This document shows, piece after piece, positions 7,039 through 14,977 of a stretch of 64,000 nucleotides of DNA. Position 1 is the stretch's first letter. Each line of letters opens with the position of its first letter. A model generated the notes under the pieces. The model saw only the letters and a program-made list of their open reading frames with translations. It was not told where the DNA came from and ran no database searches. This DNA comes from Salinibacter sp. 10B (lineage in GTDB: Bacteria > Bacteroidota > Rhodothermia > Rhodothermales > Salinibacteraceae), in NCBI RefSeq assembly GCF_002954405.1, contig NZ_MQWC01000004.1:532065-596064 (forward strand). The letters are read 5' to 3'. A program made the translations under genes and the position numbers.

Positions 7039-9918
7039 TTAAGCGGGGTAATATACCGTCATAGCCAGGACGTCGAAGCTCCCCTCGGCAATGTCCGCAA
7101 TGCCTTCGGTCCAGGATGTCACCTGTCCTCCTTCGGTTTCGGCCAACTCTTCCTGCATCGAACGCCGCTCGTGAACGATCTCGGTTCGCCGTTCGTCAAC
7201 GGCCACCCGAAGCTGGTCACTCACGTCCTCGCGAAGCTCGGAGAAATCCTTGAGCGTCTCTCTCACCTCGTCTTCGGTGCGAGTTTGTGCAGTCGGGTCT
7301 GCCTCAATCAGTTGCTGCACCTGCTCCTCAGAGAGAGCTCCCTCGGCGTAAACCGGAAGGCCGACCGGCACCAGTTCCTCTAAAATCGAGGACGACGATC
7401 CGTCGCCGATCGCCACGGCGTAGCGGGCCAGAAGATGAAAGACCATCGCGACCTCCTCGGCTTCGTCAACAACGTAGTAGCTGGTACGGCCGTAGTGCTC
7501 TTCTGAGGGACGAAAGGTCTCTTGCTTCACCAGCTCCACGAGTCGACGAACGAGTGGGTGCCCAAGGTCGAGGACCGTCACGTCCGGATCGTCCAGCCCG
7601 AAAGACGGATCGAAGGTGGCCCGCTCGATCACGCGCCCAACAGACTGCGTGCGGAGCTCCGGATGGGCAATCACAACTCGCAACGAGCCATCACCATTCT
7701 CCTCTACTCGGCATCCAAAGCGGTCTAATCCGCTTCGTACAAAGCGCTCAATCTGCTCGGGTGAGCCGATCGTGCGTTCGGTCTCCTCCAGCCGCTCTTG
7801 AATGTCCGGCAATCGAATGTCGGTCTGGCCGTAGAAGCTGTCGTCCTCGATACGGTCGAGCGTTTCGGTCGAGAACGGATCTTCGACATCGCTCGTCGCC
7901 TCGCTCGATTCGCTGGATTCCTCATCGAAGAGGTGCAGCTGCTGCGGGCCGACCTTGATGTCGTGTTGAGCCAGGAGCTCCATGATGTCGGTCTCCTCCC
8001 CGAAGTACGGCGGCGAAAACCCGTATTGCCGCCGGATCTCCGCGGCCTTGTCGACCAGCACGCTCATGATGCTCGCGTCGAGGGTCTCGTCCATCACCAT
8101 CGTCCGGATGTGGACCGTGTCCTTCTGCTGCCCGAACCGGTCTACCCGCCCGTTTCGCTGCTCCAATCGATTCGGATTCCAGGGGAGTTCGTAGTGGACG
8201 ACCTGCGCCGCCGCGTGCTGGAGGTTCATTCCCTCCGAGATGGCGTCCGTCGCGACGAGGACGGCCTTCTTCGACCGATCGAACGACTGGAAAACCTCCC
8301 GACGCTTGCGCTCGGGGAGGCCGCCGTGGATCGTAAACACGTCCGTGTCGGCAAACCGATTGGAGTCGCCAATCTCCTCGGCCAGGTATTCGAGCGTGTC
8401 GACGTAGCGCGTGAACACGATCACCTTCGGGTCTTCCCGAAGCCGATCCGGCAGGACAACCTCCAGAAGCTTCGTCAACTTGTTGTCTCGGGAGGACGTC
8501 ACGCTGCCGGCCGCCTCGATGGCCTCCTCCAGCTGCTCAAGCTCGTTCTCGATGGCAGCCACGTCTCCGAAGACGGAGCGCTCGGTGCGCTTCGACGCCT
8601 CTTCGCTGTCGAGGCGCTCGCCGGTGTCCTCGTCGAAAACGTTGGCCTTTGCCTCCTCCTCCGAAATCGACACCTCTGCACTCAGCTCCTCCTGAATACG
8701 CTGCTGAAGGCTCTCCTTTCGGTTCTGCAACGACCGGCGCAGGGCCTCCGGCGAGCTGAGGGCACGCTTATGGAGGTGGAGGACGGTCCAGTTTGCCAGT
8801 GTGCGCGTCTGTGCACTTCCCCGTTCGGCACTCGACAAGACCCGCTGCCCGTATTCTTCGACGGCCTCGATCGCCTTCTGCTCGTAGGAGGTCGGCGGTA
8901 CAATAATCTCCTCTTGGTCCCGATCCGGAAAGGGATTGTCGTCTGCGTCTTGGCCAAACCATTCCTGCACGTCCTGCCGCCGGCGCTGGCATACATAGTT
9001 TGCTGCCCGATCCCCGTGAATCGTCGGGTCGTGGGACGGCCCCGTGACGAGCCCTTCTCTGAGCAACCGGAGAAGGCTCGCGAATGAGTCGGTGTATCCG
9101 TTGTGTGGGGTCGCGGTGAGGAGAAGCAGATGTTTGATGCGGTCGCTGTCAGCAACCGCCTGCGCAAACTCCCACCGCTGCGTCGACGCCGATTGGCCCG
9201 GGCTTGACTCGTGCGGCTTCGCGGCAAGGTGCGCCTCATCGAAGAGGGCAACGTCCCAGTCCTGCTCCAGAATCTGATTCTTGACGGCCGGCTGCTTCGC
9301 GTAGTCGATCGAGGTGATCAGCACCGGGAACTGTCCCCACGGACTGGCCCCGGCCGGGAGCTCGCGCTCCATTTCCCGGCGGTGCCGGGACGAGATGATT
9401 CGAGCGGGCAGGTGGAAGAAGTAGTCCAGCGCCTCCCGCCACTGCTCGCGCAGGGCCGCCGGGACGACGACCAGCACGCGAGACGCCCGCTGTCGGGCCA
9501 TGAGCTCCGTGATGATGAGTCCGGCCTCGATCGTTTTCCCGAGCCCCACGTCGTCGGCAAGGAGCATCCGCACCCGCTCCTGCATCTCAAGCGCCATCAC
9601 GACCGGCACCAGCTGGAAGTCCTTCGGGATGACGCGACTCCGCTGCAGGCTCAGGAGCGGGGCCGTGCCGTGTAGCATACTTAGCCGGTGGGCACGAAGC
9701 AGAAGATCCTGGGCCGCCTGGGCGCCGATGAGCTCCCTCGACGGCCAGTCCAGATTGCTCCGATTGACGTCCTCCACCGGAAGATAGAATCGCTGCTGTC
9801 CGGCATCACCGCTATCGATCGGCGTCGCGGTAAGAATCTCGTCGTCTTGCTGGTCGACGCGCCAAAGTCGATCACGGGCGGAGATGACGGTGCCGGGCGA
9901 AAAGCTCTGTTGGGCCAT
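7039..9918 (-). CDS. drmD: SNF2-family helicase, DISARM DrmD-like
   Basis: SF2 helicase of the SNF2/HepA type, 959 residues. After a short N-terminal PGTVISARDRLW segment typical of DrmD-like proteins, the ATPase motifs are clear: DDVGLGKT at 122-129, DEAH at 227-230, TATPHNG at 268-274, and the second RecA lobe with QRNGRVDRFGQ at 587-597. A coiled, Glu-rich insertion occupies roughly 400-480. The C-terminal 300 residues are acidic and unassigned. In class 1 DISARM this protein works with an adenine methylase and the DrmA/DrmB pair to block incoming phage DNA. It is the first gene of the minus-strand defence operon and is preceded by about 300 bases without a gene. A generic HepA-like helicase is the alternative reading. 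Confidence 0.75.
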   Translation of the reverse strand: MAQQSFSPGTVISARDRLWRVDQQDDEILTATPIDSGDAGQQRFYLPVEDVNRSNLDWPSRELIGAQAAQDLLLRAHRLSMLHGTAPLLSLQRSRVIPKDFQLVPVVMALEMQERVRMLLADDVGLGKTIEAGLIITELMARQRASRVLVVVPAALREQWREALDYFFHLPARIISSRHRREMERELPAGASPWGQFPVLITSIDYAKQPAVKNQILEQDWDVALFDEAHLAAKPHESSPGQSASTQRWEFAQAVADSDRIKHLLLLTATPHNGYTDSFASLLRLLREGLVTGPSHDPTIHGDRAANYVCQRRRQDVQEWFGQDADDNPFPDRDQEEIIVPPTSYEQKAIEAVEEYGQRVLSSAERGSAQTRTLANWTVLHLHKRALSSPEALRRSLQNRKESLQQRIQEELSAEVSISEEEAKANVFDEDTGERLDSEEASKRTERSVFGDVAAIENELEQLEEAIEAAGSVTSSRDNKLTKLLEVVLPDRLREDPKVIVFTRYVDTLEYLAEEIGDSNRFADTDVFTIHGGLPERKRREVFQSFDRSKKAVLVATDAISEGMNLQHAAAQVVHYELPWNPNRLEQRNGRVDRFGQQKDTVHIRTMVMDETLDASIMSVLVDKAAEIRRQYGFSPPYFGEETDIMELLAQHDIKVGPQQLHLFDEESSESSEATSDVEDPFSTETLDRIEDDSFYGQTDIRLPDIQERLEETERTIGSPEQIERFVRSGLDRFGCRVEENGDGSLRVVIAHPELRTQSVGRVIERATFDPSFGLDDPDVTVLDLGHPLVRRLVELVKQETFRPSEEHYGRTSYYVVDEAEEVAMVFHLLARYAVAIGDGSSSSILEELVPVGLPVYAEGALSEEQVQQLIEADPTAQTRTEDEVRETLKDFSELREDVSDQLRVAVDERRTEIVHERRSMQEELAETEGGQVTSWTEGIADIAEGSFDVLAMTVYYPA

Positions 9919-10128
9919 CCTGGAGTTGCGAGTCTAACTGATAGGCTCCAGTTGGAGCCAAGAACTGTCGGTGCGTGCTAAAGAGAAGCACTGCCCTCCA
10001 ACATACAACTCTACCACCGCCGTGACAACGACCCTGTATTCCTGACTTCAACCGATCGCGCAACCCAATAGCTCTACTTCGTTGCGGATCGAACGGGAAT
10101 CGGATTTCGGATCTGAATCGACGAGATC

Positions 10129-10145
10129 ACTTGACTTTACTTGAC
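10129..10145. promoter_or_regulatory. Paired ACTTGAC direct repeats in defence operon leader
   Basis: Two ACTTGAC heptamers start at 10129 and 10139, ten bases apart, so they lie on the same helical face. They sit in the 297-base gap (9919-10215) ahead of the DrmD-like gene, about 210 bases from its start codon. Nothing else is recognisable in this gap. A regulator-binding site is possible, but the second copy followed by AAAT also resembles a -35 element of a plus-strand promoter, and no gene lies on that strand. This is inference only. Confidence 0.25.
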
Positions 10146-10215
10146 AAATAATCGCCCCGGCTCCGGCCCACAGCTCTGAAAGTTGTGATCGTGAGTCCGA
10201 CCCATGGCACAGATC

Positions 10216-10653
10216 TCAATCGAGTAGGAATCGAACGTCGAGATGACTGGGGAGATCGGGTTCGTCTCCCTCGACCCTCATGTAGGTTTCCTCATTCAGG
10301 ATGGGAACGTAGCTGCACCGACACCCCTCATTGGCACAGTTCCCGTGAGGAAGTGGTGTTTGGTTACGTGCTTCCTGAATTGTGTACTGCTTGCCATCCC
10401 GCTTCAGGCATGGCGTACACGTGTCCTGATCGCGTCGGGACATAACCATCACTCTGTGTGCTCCGAAGCGCTCCGCTCGATCGAGGAGCTTGGCCGCGAA
10501 CACGTCCGACTCCAATTCCTCGGGAGCCTCTTCTTCCAGGTATTGACCGGATAGAAACTGTTGTGCCTCTTGTCGGGAAAACTCGGTATGAGCCCTTACA
10601 ATCTTCTCGAATTTGCTCTCGGTCGGCCAACCGGGGACCAGGGGAAAATCCAT
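10216..10653 (-). CDS. Hypothetical protein with Cys-rich C-terminal motif
   Basis: Protein of 145 residues that I do not recognise. The N-terminal half is charged and helical. The C-terminal half carries CTPC, then DGKQY, then PLPHGNC and CRCSY, a Cys/His pattern that could hold a zinc ion. A similar CxxC...DGK...P.PH..C.CR arrangement occurs at the ends of phage MuF-type head morphogenesis proteins, so it could be a phage remnant; this is a weak resemblance from memory. It is the last gene before the tRNA-Leu scar, on the same strand as the defence operon but separated from it by about 300 bases. It looks less GC-rich than the chromosome to its right. Confidence 0.5.
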   Translation of the reverse strand: MDFPLVPGWPTESKFEKIVRAHTEFSRQEAQQFLSGQYLEEEAPEELESDVFAAKLLDRAERFGAHRVMVMSRRDQDTCTPCLKRDGKQYTIQEARNQTPLPHGNCANEGCRCSYVPILNEETYMRVEGDEPDLPSHLDVRFLLD

Positions 10654-10800
10654 CGCTCTACGGATGTGTTGAGAAGACGATAGGAGCTTGTATTTCGACC
10701 CATTTCGGAGGTTTTGGGGACGTCATGGGGACGAGATTTTTCGATCACGGCCATATTCGGCATCCTAAGGCCCTGAAAGCCGTTTTGTGGTAACACACCA

Positions 10801-10860
10801 CGTGATTCAGGGTCACGTGGCCTTTACGGCCGTGGAGGTTCGAGTCCTCTCTCGGGCACC
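10801..10860 (+). pseudogene. 3' fragment of tRNA-Leu(CAG), probable island attachment scar
   Basis: The anticodon stem CGTGA/TCACG (10801-10805 and 10813-10817) encloses a loop with anticodon CAG at 10808-10810. A long class II variable arm follows, then a T-arm (GGAGG, TTCGAGT, CCTCT at 10834-10850) and the 3' acceptor strand CTCGGGC with discriminator A (10851-10858). The matching 5' acceptor strand GCCCGAG and the D-arm are absent from the preceding 100 bases, so this is not a working tRNA. A displaced 3' end like this is what remains at the far end of an element integrated into a tRNA gene. The intact tRNA-Leu should then lie left of the window. Confidence 0.75.
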
Positions 10861-10878
10861 GTTTGGAACTCCTCTCTC

Positions 10879-10921
10879 AAACCCCGCTCAGCCCCGTTAT
10901 ACGGCGGTTGAGACGGGGTTT
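10879..10921 (+). terminator. Terminator-like hairpin after tRNA-Leu fragment
   Basis: AAACCCCG pairs with CGGGGTTT and the stem continues through CTCA/TGAG with one bulged base. A short pyrimidine-rich run follows. It lies about 20 bases after the tRNA-Leu fragment and would be the original terminator of that tRNA gene, now stranded with the fragment. Confidence 0.5.
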
Positions 10922-11142
10922 CTCTATTCCCCTTCCCTCTGTGCCCGTTTCTCCCCTCTCCTCGCAAAGCGGGTCATCCCCCCTAATTGTACATCCCACT
11001 GTGTACAGGCTCTTCTCCAGTGCCAGCCGTTGATTGCGACAATTGTGATCGCCCTCAACTCTGGCCGTTCCCCTTTGGACACCTTCCAGGGCCTTCGTCG
11101 TATGTCCCTTCCCCACCAGCGACGTACAAGGCCTTTCTGCTC

Positions 11143-11805
11143 ATGACGACAACCGCAGACGAGTCTTCCCGTCCCGACGCCTTCGCGAATCTGCCCAAAC
11201 ACATCAGCTACGTGCCTCAGGGGGGCGGCTCCGGCCTGCAGGTCCGTATTTGGCGAGACGGGACTACCTACCAGAAGTTTTTTGCCCAAAGCCACTTCGA
11301 CACGGACGAGGACTGCCTCGCTGCCGCCCGGTTTTGGCGCGACCTCAAACTCCAGGAGCTTCCGGCGCCTCAAGGTCCCGGCGTAGAGCAGACGGAGAAT
11401 GTGCGTGAAAAGATCAGCGAGAAGATGACGCGGACCGGCATCCGGGGCCTGGGCTTCCAAGTCGGAAAGAAAAGCGGCACGTTTCGCCTCTACGCAACTG
11501 CCCAGTGGCGAGAGGAAGGACAAAATTGGTCGAGGATGCGCTCCCTACACGCCCATGGGATCGATGGCGCGGCCACTCAACTCTCCAGGATCCTCGTCAC
11601 GCAAATCCCGGAGCACAAAGGAACGAATCCCGCCCAACTGGCAACGGAGTGCGCCCGGGCGCTTCGCCGGCTCATCAGCCGCATCTATCGGTCTGGACGG
11701 TACCCCTCTTCCCGCCATGGTCACGAGGAGGAGCGATATGAGGCCCTTGCCCGGTTCGTCGAGCAGACGGCGTCCCTGCCCGTGGAACCGCCGGACGATG
11801 CCTAA
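11143..11805 (+). CDS. Hypothetical protein with AP2-like segments
   Basis: Protein of 220 residues from the ATG at 11143; the frame is open further upstream, but that part is unlike a normal protein start. The segment LQVRIWRDGTTYQKFF followed by AAARFWRD resembles the three-stranded sheet and helix of AP2/integrase N-terminal DNA-binding domains. A second similar stretch, FRLYATAQWREEG to GIDGAATQL, follows near the middle. The C-terminal part is helical and basic. It stands alone between the tRNA-Leu scar and tRNA-Arg, a position typical of mobile-element cargo. A DNA-binding function is inferred from these patterns; no catalytic motif is visible. Confidence 0.5.
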   Translation: MTTTADESSRPDAFANLPKHISYVPQGGGSGLQVRIWRDGTTYQKFFAQSHFDTDEDCLAAARFWRDLKLQELPAPQGPGVEQTENVREKISEKMTRTGIRGLGFQVGKKSGTFRLYATAQWREEGQNWSRMRSLHAHGIDGAATQLSRILVTQIPEHKGTNPAQLATECARALRRLISRIYRSGRYPSSRHGHEEERYEALARFVEQTASLPVEPPDDA

Positions 11806-11974
11806 CCATTTTGCTTTATACGGCCCCTCTTCGCCGAGCACTGCCCCACACATGCGATCGGAAACCCCTGCCACCGAATGGCCGACAGCAATGAGTCAAT
11901 CGCAGACGCTCGCTCGGTCCGTCCACGACTCCTTTCTTTGGTCCCGCCCGTCCTTCGGCGACTGAGGACATCCA

Positions 11975-12010
11975 ATAAAAACACCCGCTTCCGGCGAGCA
12001 GAAGCGGGGG
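11975..12010 (-). terminator. Rho-independent terminator of tRNA-Arg
   Basis: On the minus strand the stem CCCGCTTC/GAAGCGGG is followed by a run of T residues (AAAAA on the plus strand at about 11977-11981). It begins nine bases beyond the 3' end of the tRNA-Arg gene, so it most likely ends that transcript. Confidence 0.7.
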
Positions 12011-12018
12011 GTTGGTCG

Positions 12019-12092
12019 TGCGCTCGGGAGGATTCGAACCCCCGGCCTTCGGTACCGGAAACCGATGCTCTGTCCGACTGAGCTACGAGCGC
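12019..12092 (-). tRNA. tRNA-Arg (anticodon CCG)
   Basis: A full cloverleaf on the minus strand: acceptor GCGCTCG paired with CGAGCGC, D-arm with AGCTCAGTCGGAC, anticodon stem TCGGT/ACCGA enclosing TTCCGGT, and a T-arm with GGTTCGAATCC. The anticodon CCG reads CGG arginine codons. CCA is not encoded. The gene ends in its own hairpin terminator. Confidence 0.93.
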
Positions 12093-12232
12093 ATCTCTGC
12101 TAATATGCAGTCATGTCCTTCGGGTCACACCCCGAAATGTTCCTGCGTCCTGCGAAGAATCGGCAAAGGGACAAACCGCAGGAGACGCGAGACTTTCAAT
12201 CGTGCACTTCTCATGCTAATACGCTCGTCGCC

Positions 12233-13210
12233 ATGGACGCCGATCGCTCGAATGCCGACGCTTCCACCGCCCCCACGTTGAACGATCAATGGGGGCGACC
12301 GCTGTTCTTGAACGGCCCGCTGGAAACCTCTCGCCGGTCTCCGACGACCCTGCTCGTCATGGGCCTCCTGGGACTGGGGGCTTCCTTCATCCTCTTCCAG
12401 GTGGTCGTAAGCCCCATTCTCCTCTTCGCGCAAATTGGACTGTCGGAAGGCGGACTTTCGAACCTTGGGGATCCCAACGCCCTCCTCACTACCTATACGC
12501 GCGAGCTGATTATCAGCAACAGCGTAGGCCAACTCTTTGGACTCGCTGTTCCCGCCCTCCTGATGGCCCGCCTCCACACTCGGCAGGTCACTAGCTACGT
12601 GCGATTCCGGGCCGTCGACCTCCGGCTCGTGCTTCTGTCGATTGTTGGGGTTCTGGCCCTCCAGCCCGTCGTGCAGTGGCTGGCGCAGATTAACAAGCAG
12701 TTGCCGCTCCCGGAAACCATGCGGATGCTTGAGCAATCGCAGCTTGAACTGATCCAATCCGTCTTGGAAAGCGGGCTCGGGGTGGAGTTCAATCTGGTCA
12801 TGTTGGCCCTCGTCCCAGGAATCTGTGAGGAACTGCTCTTTCGGGGATACGCGCAGCGCCAATTCGAACGGGCGACCGGTGTGGTCGGGGGGATTCTCCT
12901 CTCCGGAATTCTCTTCGGCCTGTACCACCTTCGGCTCTCCCAGCTGCTGCCACTGGCCCTCCTTGGAATTTACCTGGCCTACCTCACCTGGCGTACTGGG
13001 AGCCTCTGGCCTGCCATCCTGGTCCATATGGCACACAATGGGATTGCCGTTCTGGCGGCCCGATACGCCCAACAACACCCGTCCTACGACCTACAGACCC
13101 TAGAGCAAGCATCGATGCCCTGGTATGCTGTCGGGGCCGGATTCGCCATTTTCGGCGGCATCCTCTATGTTTTGCACCCGCTGGCGCACCAGCTTCGCGA
13201 GAACGAGTAG
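12233..13210 (+). CDS. CPBP-family intramembrane glutamic protease
   Basis: Membrane protein of 325 residues belonging to the CPBP (CAAX protease, Abi) family, which cleaves or processes proteins inside the membrane. About eight hydrophobic segments are visible. The conserved motif EELLFRGYAQR supplies the catalytic Glu pair and Arg; a later FGLYHL and HMAHN supply the conserved His residues. The ATG at 12233 is preferred over an upstream in-frame start because the extra N-terminal 40 residues are hydrophilic and unlike the family. It stands alone after tRNA-Arg. The substrate is unknown; in bacteria some family members are linked to bacteriocin immunity, but nothing here points to that. Confidence 0.82.
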   Translation: MDADRSNADASTAPTLNDQWGRPLFLNGPLETSRRSPTTLLVMGLLGLGASFILFQVVVSPILLFAQIGLSEGGLSNLGDPNALLTTYTRELIISNSVGQLFGLAVPALLMARLHTRQVTSYVRFRAVDLRLVLLSIVGVLALQPVVQWLAQINKQLPLPETMRMLEQSQLELIQSVLESGLGVEFNLVMLALVPGICEELLFRGYAQRQFERATGVVGGILLSGILFGLYHLRLSQLLPLALLGIYLAYLTWRTGSLWPAILVHMAHNGIAVLAARYAQQHPSYDLQTLEQASMPWYAVGAGFAIFGGILYVLHPLAHQLRENE

Positions 13211-13328
13211 AATGCCCTCTTTCTGACCGAAAGGACCCCGCAAGGGGCATCGGTTCTATACGAGGCCTAGTTGTGGTGTCGGAGCGCCGGTGTGTTCGCC
13301 GTTGCCAATGAACAACGCTTCTGTTCCT

Positions 13329-13697
13329 ATGAGCAAGCACGAGGACTGGGTGAGCATTTTCCGCACAAGCACCGACTACGAAGCTGATTTGGTCCGCGAC
13401 CGCCTGGATGACAGTGGGATCCCTGCCGTCGTCCTTACGCAGCGCGACCATGCCTTTAACCTCACTGTTGGGGACCTTGCGTCCGTTCACGTCATGGTGC
13501 CGCCCGACCGGGCCGACGATGCTGTTGAACTGCTGGAGCAGCGGCTTGATGACGACGCCCTCGAAGAGGCCGCTCTCGGGGCCGACCCGGACGCGCCCGA
13601 TGCACGCACGCCCGACGAGGAATCAAAACTCGACTCAGGACATGAGCACATGGACCTGGGTCCGCCCGAGGAGGATCCCGAGGAGGAGAACGACTAG
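13329..13697 (+). CDS. DUF2007-domain protein
   Basis: Small protein of 122 residues. The first 75 residues (DWVSIFRTSTDYEADLVRD to VELLEQRL) match the DUF2007 fold, described as a putative signal-transducing domain related to PII-like ferredoxin folds. The C-terminal 45 residues are almost entirely acidic and likely disordered, as in halophile proteins. Two in-frame ATGs lie upstream (one at 13308); the start at 13329 fits the domain boundary best. It is followed by cdsA on the same strand after 137 bases. The function is not known. Confidence 0.7.
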   Translation: MSKHEDWVSIFRTSTDYEADLVRDRLDDSGIPAVVLTQRDHAFNLTVGDLASVHVMVPPDRADDAVELLEQRLDDDALEEAALGADPDAPDARTPDEESKLDSGHEHMDLGPPEEDPEEEND

Positions 13698-13834
13698 GTC
13701 GCTACTCCTCTCCCGTCCGTGGCTCCCCTCCACTCATCCGGGCTCGACGGGCGCCCCCGTGCGATCTGACGGGCGAGTCGCCTTTCTATCCGTCGTTCAC
13801 GGTTCTTCCCACTGACACCGCGTAGCGCGTTCTC

Positions 13835-14653
13835 GTGAGCAACAATCTGCAACGGATCCTAACCGCCCTCGTCGCAGCCCCATTGGTGATTGGTCTCGCC
13901 TATTGGGGCGGCTGGGCCTTTGTGAGTCTCGTCGTACTCATCGGCGTCGTCGGTCAGGTTGAACTCTATCGAATGGCCCGCTCAACCGGCGCCGCCCCCA
14001 ACGACACAGGCGGCCTCGTGCTCGGGACCCTCACCGTGGCAAGCCTGGCCTGGCCGTCGCTCTGGCCCGTCACGGCGGGATGGCTGGTGACCTTCGTCGT
14101 CCTCGCCCCCTTCCTCCTTCCGCAGACCCAGTTTCTTCCAAGCCTCACCACCACTCTAACCGGGGCCATATATCCGTCGGGACTGCTCGGCAGCCTCGTG
14201 CTCCTGCGCACGGCTCGTGCCCCCTCCGTCGACTCAACGACGGCGTTCTGGATGGTCGTGCTTACCTTCCTGCTCGTGTGGGCCACCGACATTTTCGCCT
14301 ACTACGTCGGGAAGTGGATTGGCCACCGATCCCTGGCCCCGTCCATCTCGCCCAACAAGACGTGGGAAGGAACCCTCGGGGGCCTCGCCGCCGCCCTGCT
14401 CGTCGCTGTCGGCATGAAACTCACCGTCCTCCCGTTCCTGACATGGCAACACACCCTTGCGCTTGGCCTCATTGGGGGTGGGGTGAGTCAAATCGGCGAC
14501 CTAATGGAGAGTCAACTCAAGCGATCGACCGGAGCAGATGACTCCAGCTCTCTTCTTCCGGGGCATGGCGGGGTGCTCGACCGCTTCGATGCTATGGTCG
14601 TAGCCGCCCCACTCATCTATCTGTACCTCTCCCAGATCGTCGATCTCTTCTAA
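13835..14653 (+). CDS. cdsA: Phosphatidate cytidylyltransferase
   Basis: Makes CDP-diacylglycerol from phosphatidic acid and CTP, the branch point of phospholipid synthesis, in the inner membrane. The 272 residues form about eight membrane segments. The signature is at the C-terminus: QLKRSTGADDSS followed by LLPGHGGVLDRFD. Asp replaces the Lys of the usual KRx4KD pattern (GADD instead of GxKD); the remaining key residues are kept. SPNKTWEG earlier is also typical. The start is GTG at 13835. It lies downstream of the DUF2007 gene and converges on the ribosomal operon. Confidence 0.9.
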   Translation: MSNNLQRILTALVAAPLVIGLAYWGGWAFVSLVVLIGVVGQVELYRMARSTGAAPNDTGGLVLGTLTVASLAWPSLWPVTAGWLVTFVVLAPFLLPQTQFLPSLTTTLTGAIYPSGLLGSLVLLRTARAPSVDSTTAFWMVVLTFLLVWATDIFAYYVGKWIGHRSLAPSISPNKTWEGTLGGLAAALLVAVGMKLTVLPFLTWQHTLALGLIGGGVSQIGDLMESQLKRSTGADDSSSLLPGHGGVLDRFDAMVVAAPLIYLYLSQIVDLF

Positions 14654-14977
14654 TCCCTCACCTCCTCGCCCGTCTGCGCCTGGACGTTTCCTGGGCCTGC
14701 ACGGCAAAATGATCCGAGAACACACCCCTTCTCCCGCTGAGAATATCCGCCAGTAGACGTCCTCGGGGCCACACGTACGGAAATGAGGGATACCGGTGAC
14801 ACTCCCCGATGCAAAAAGGCGTTAGAAAGACAAAACGAAGAAAATTTGCCTGTCCGTGAGGGTGCCTAAAGCTCACTTCCCGATGATCCTCGGCGGGTTC
14901 TACATCTGGCCAAGAGCCTGCCACTGGGGACTGGACGAGACAACAAGTCCAGCCCCCATGCGGAGGCGTCTACATTC
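14654..14977. other. Intergenic gap between cdsA and rplI
   Basis: A 324-base gap between convergent genes. Short open frames here have no protein-like composition. I saw no strong terminator hairpin, repeat or RNA gene. Confidence 0.5.

Noticed and set aside
7798-9087. A 429-codon plus-strand frame
   Set aside because: Antisense to the SNF2 helicase, which has a complete set of motifs.
10741-10860. A complete, unusual tRNA-Leu
   Set aside because: No strand complementary to CTCGGGC and no D-arm precede the anticodon arm, so only a 3' fragment is present.
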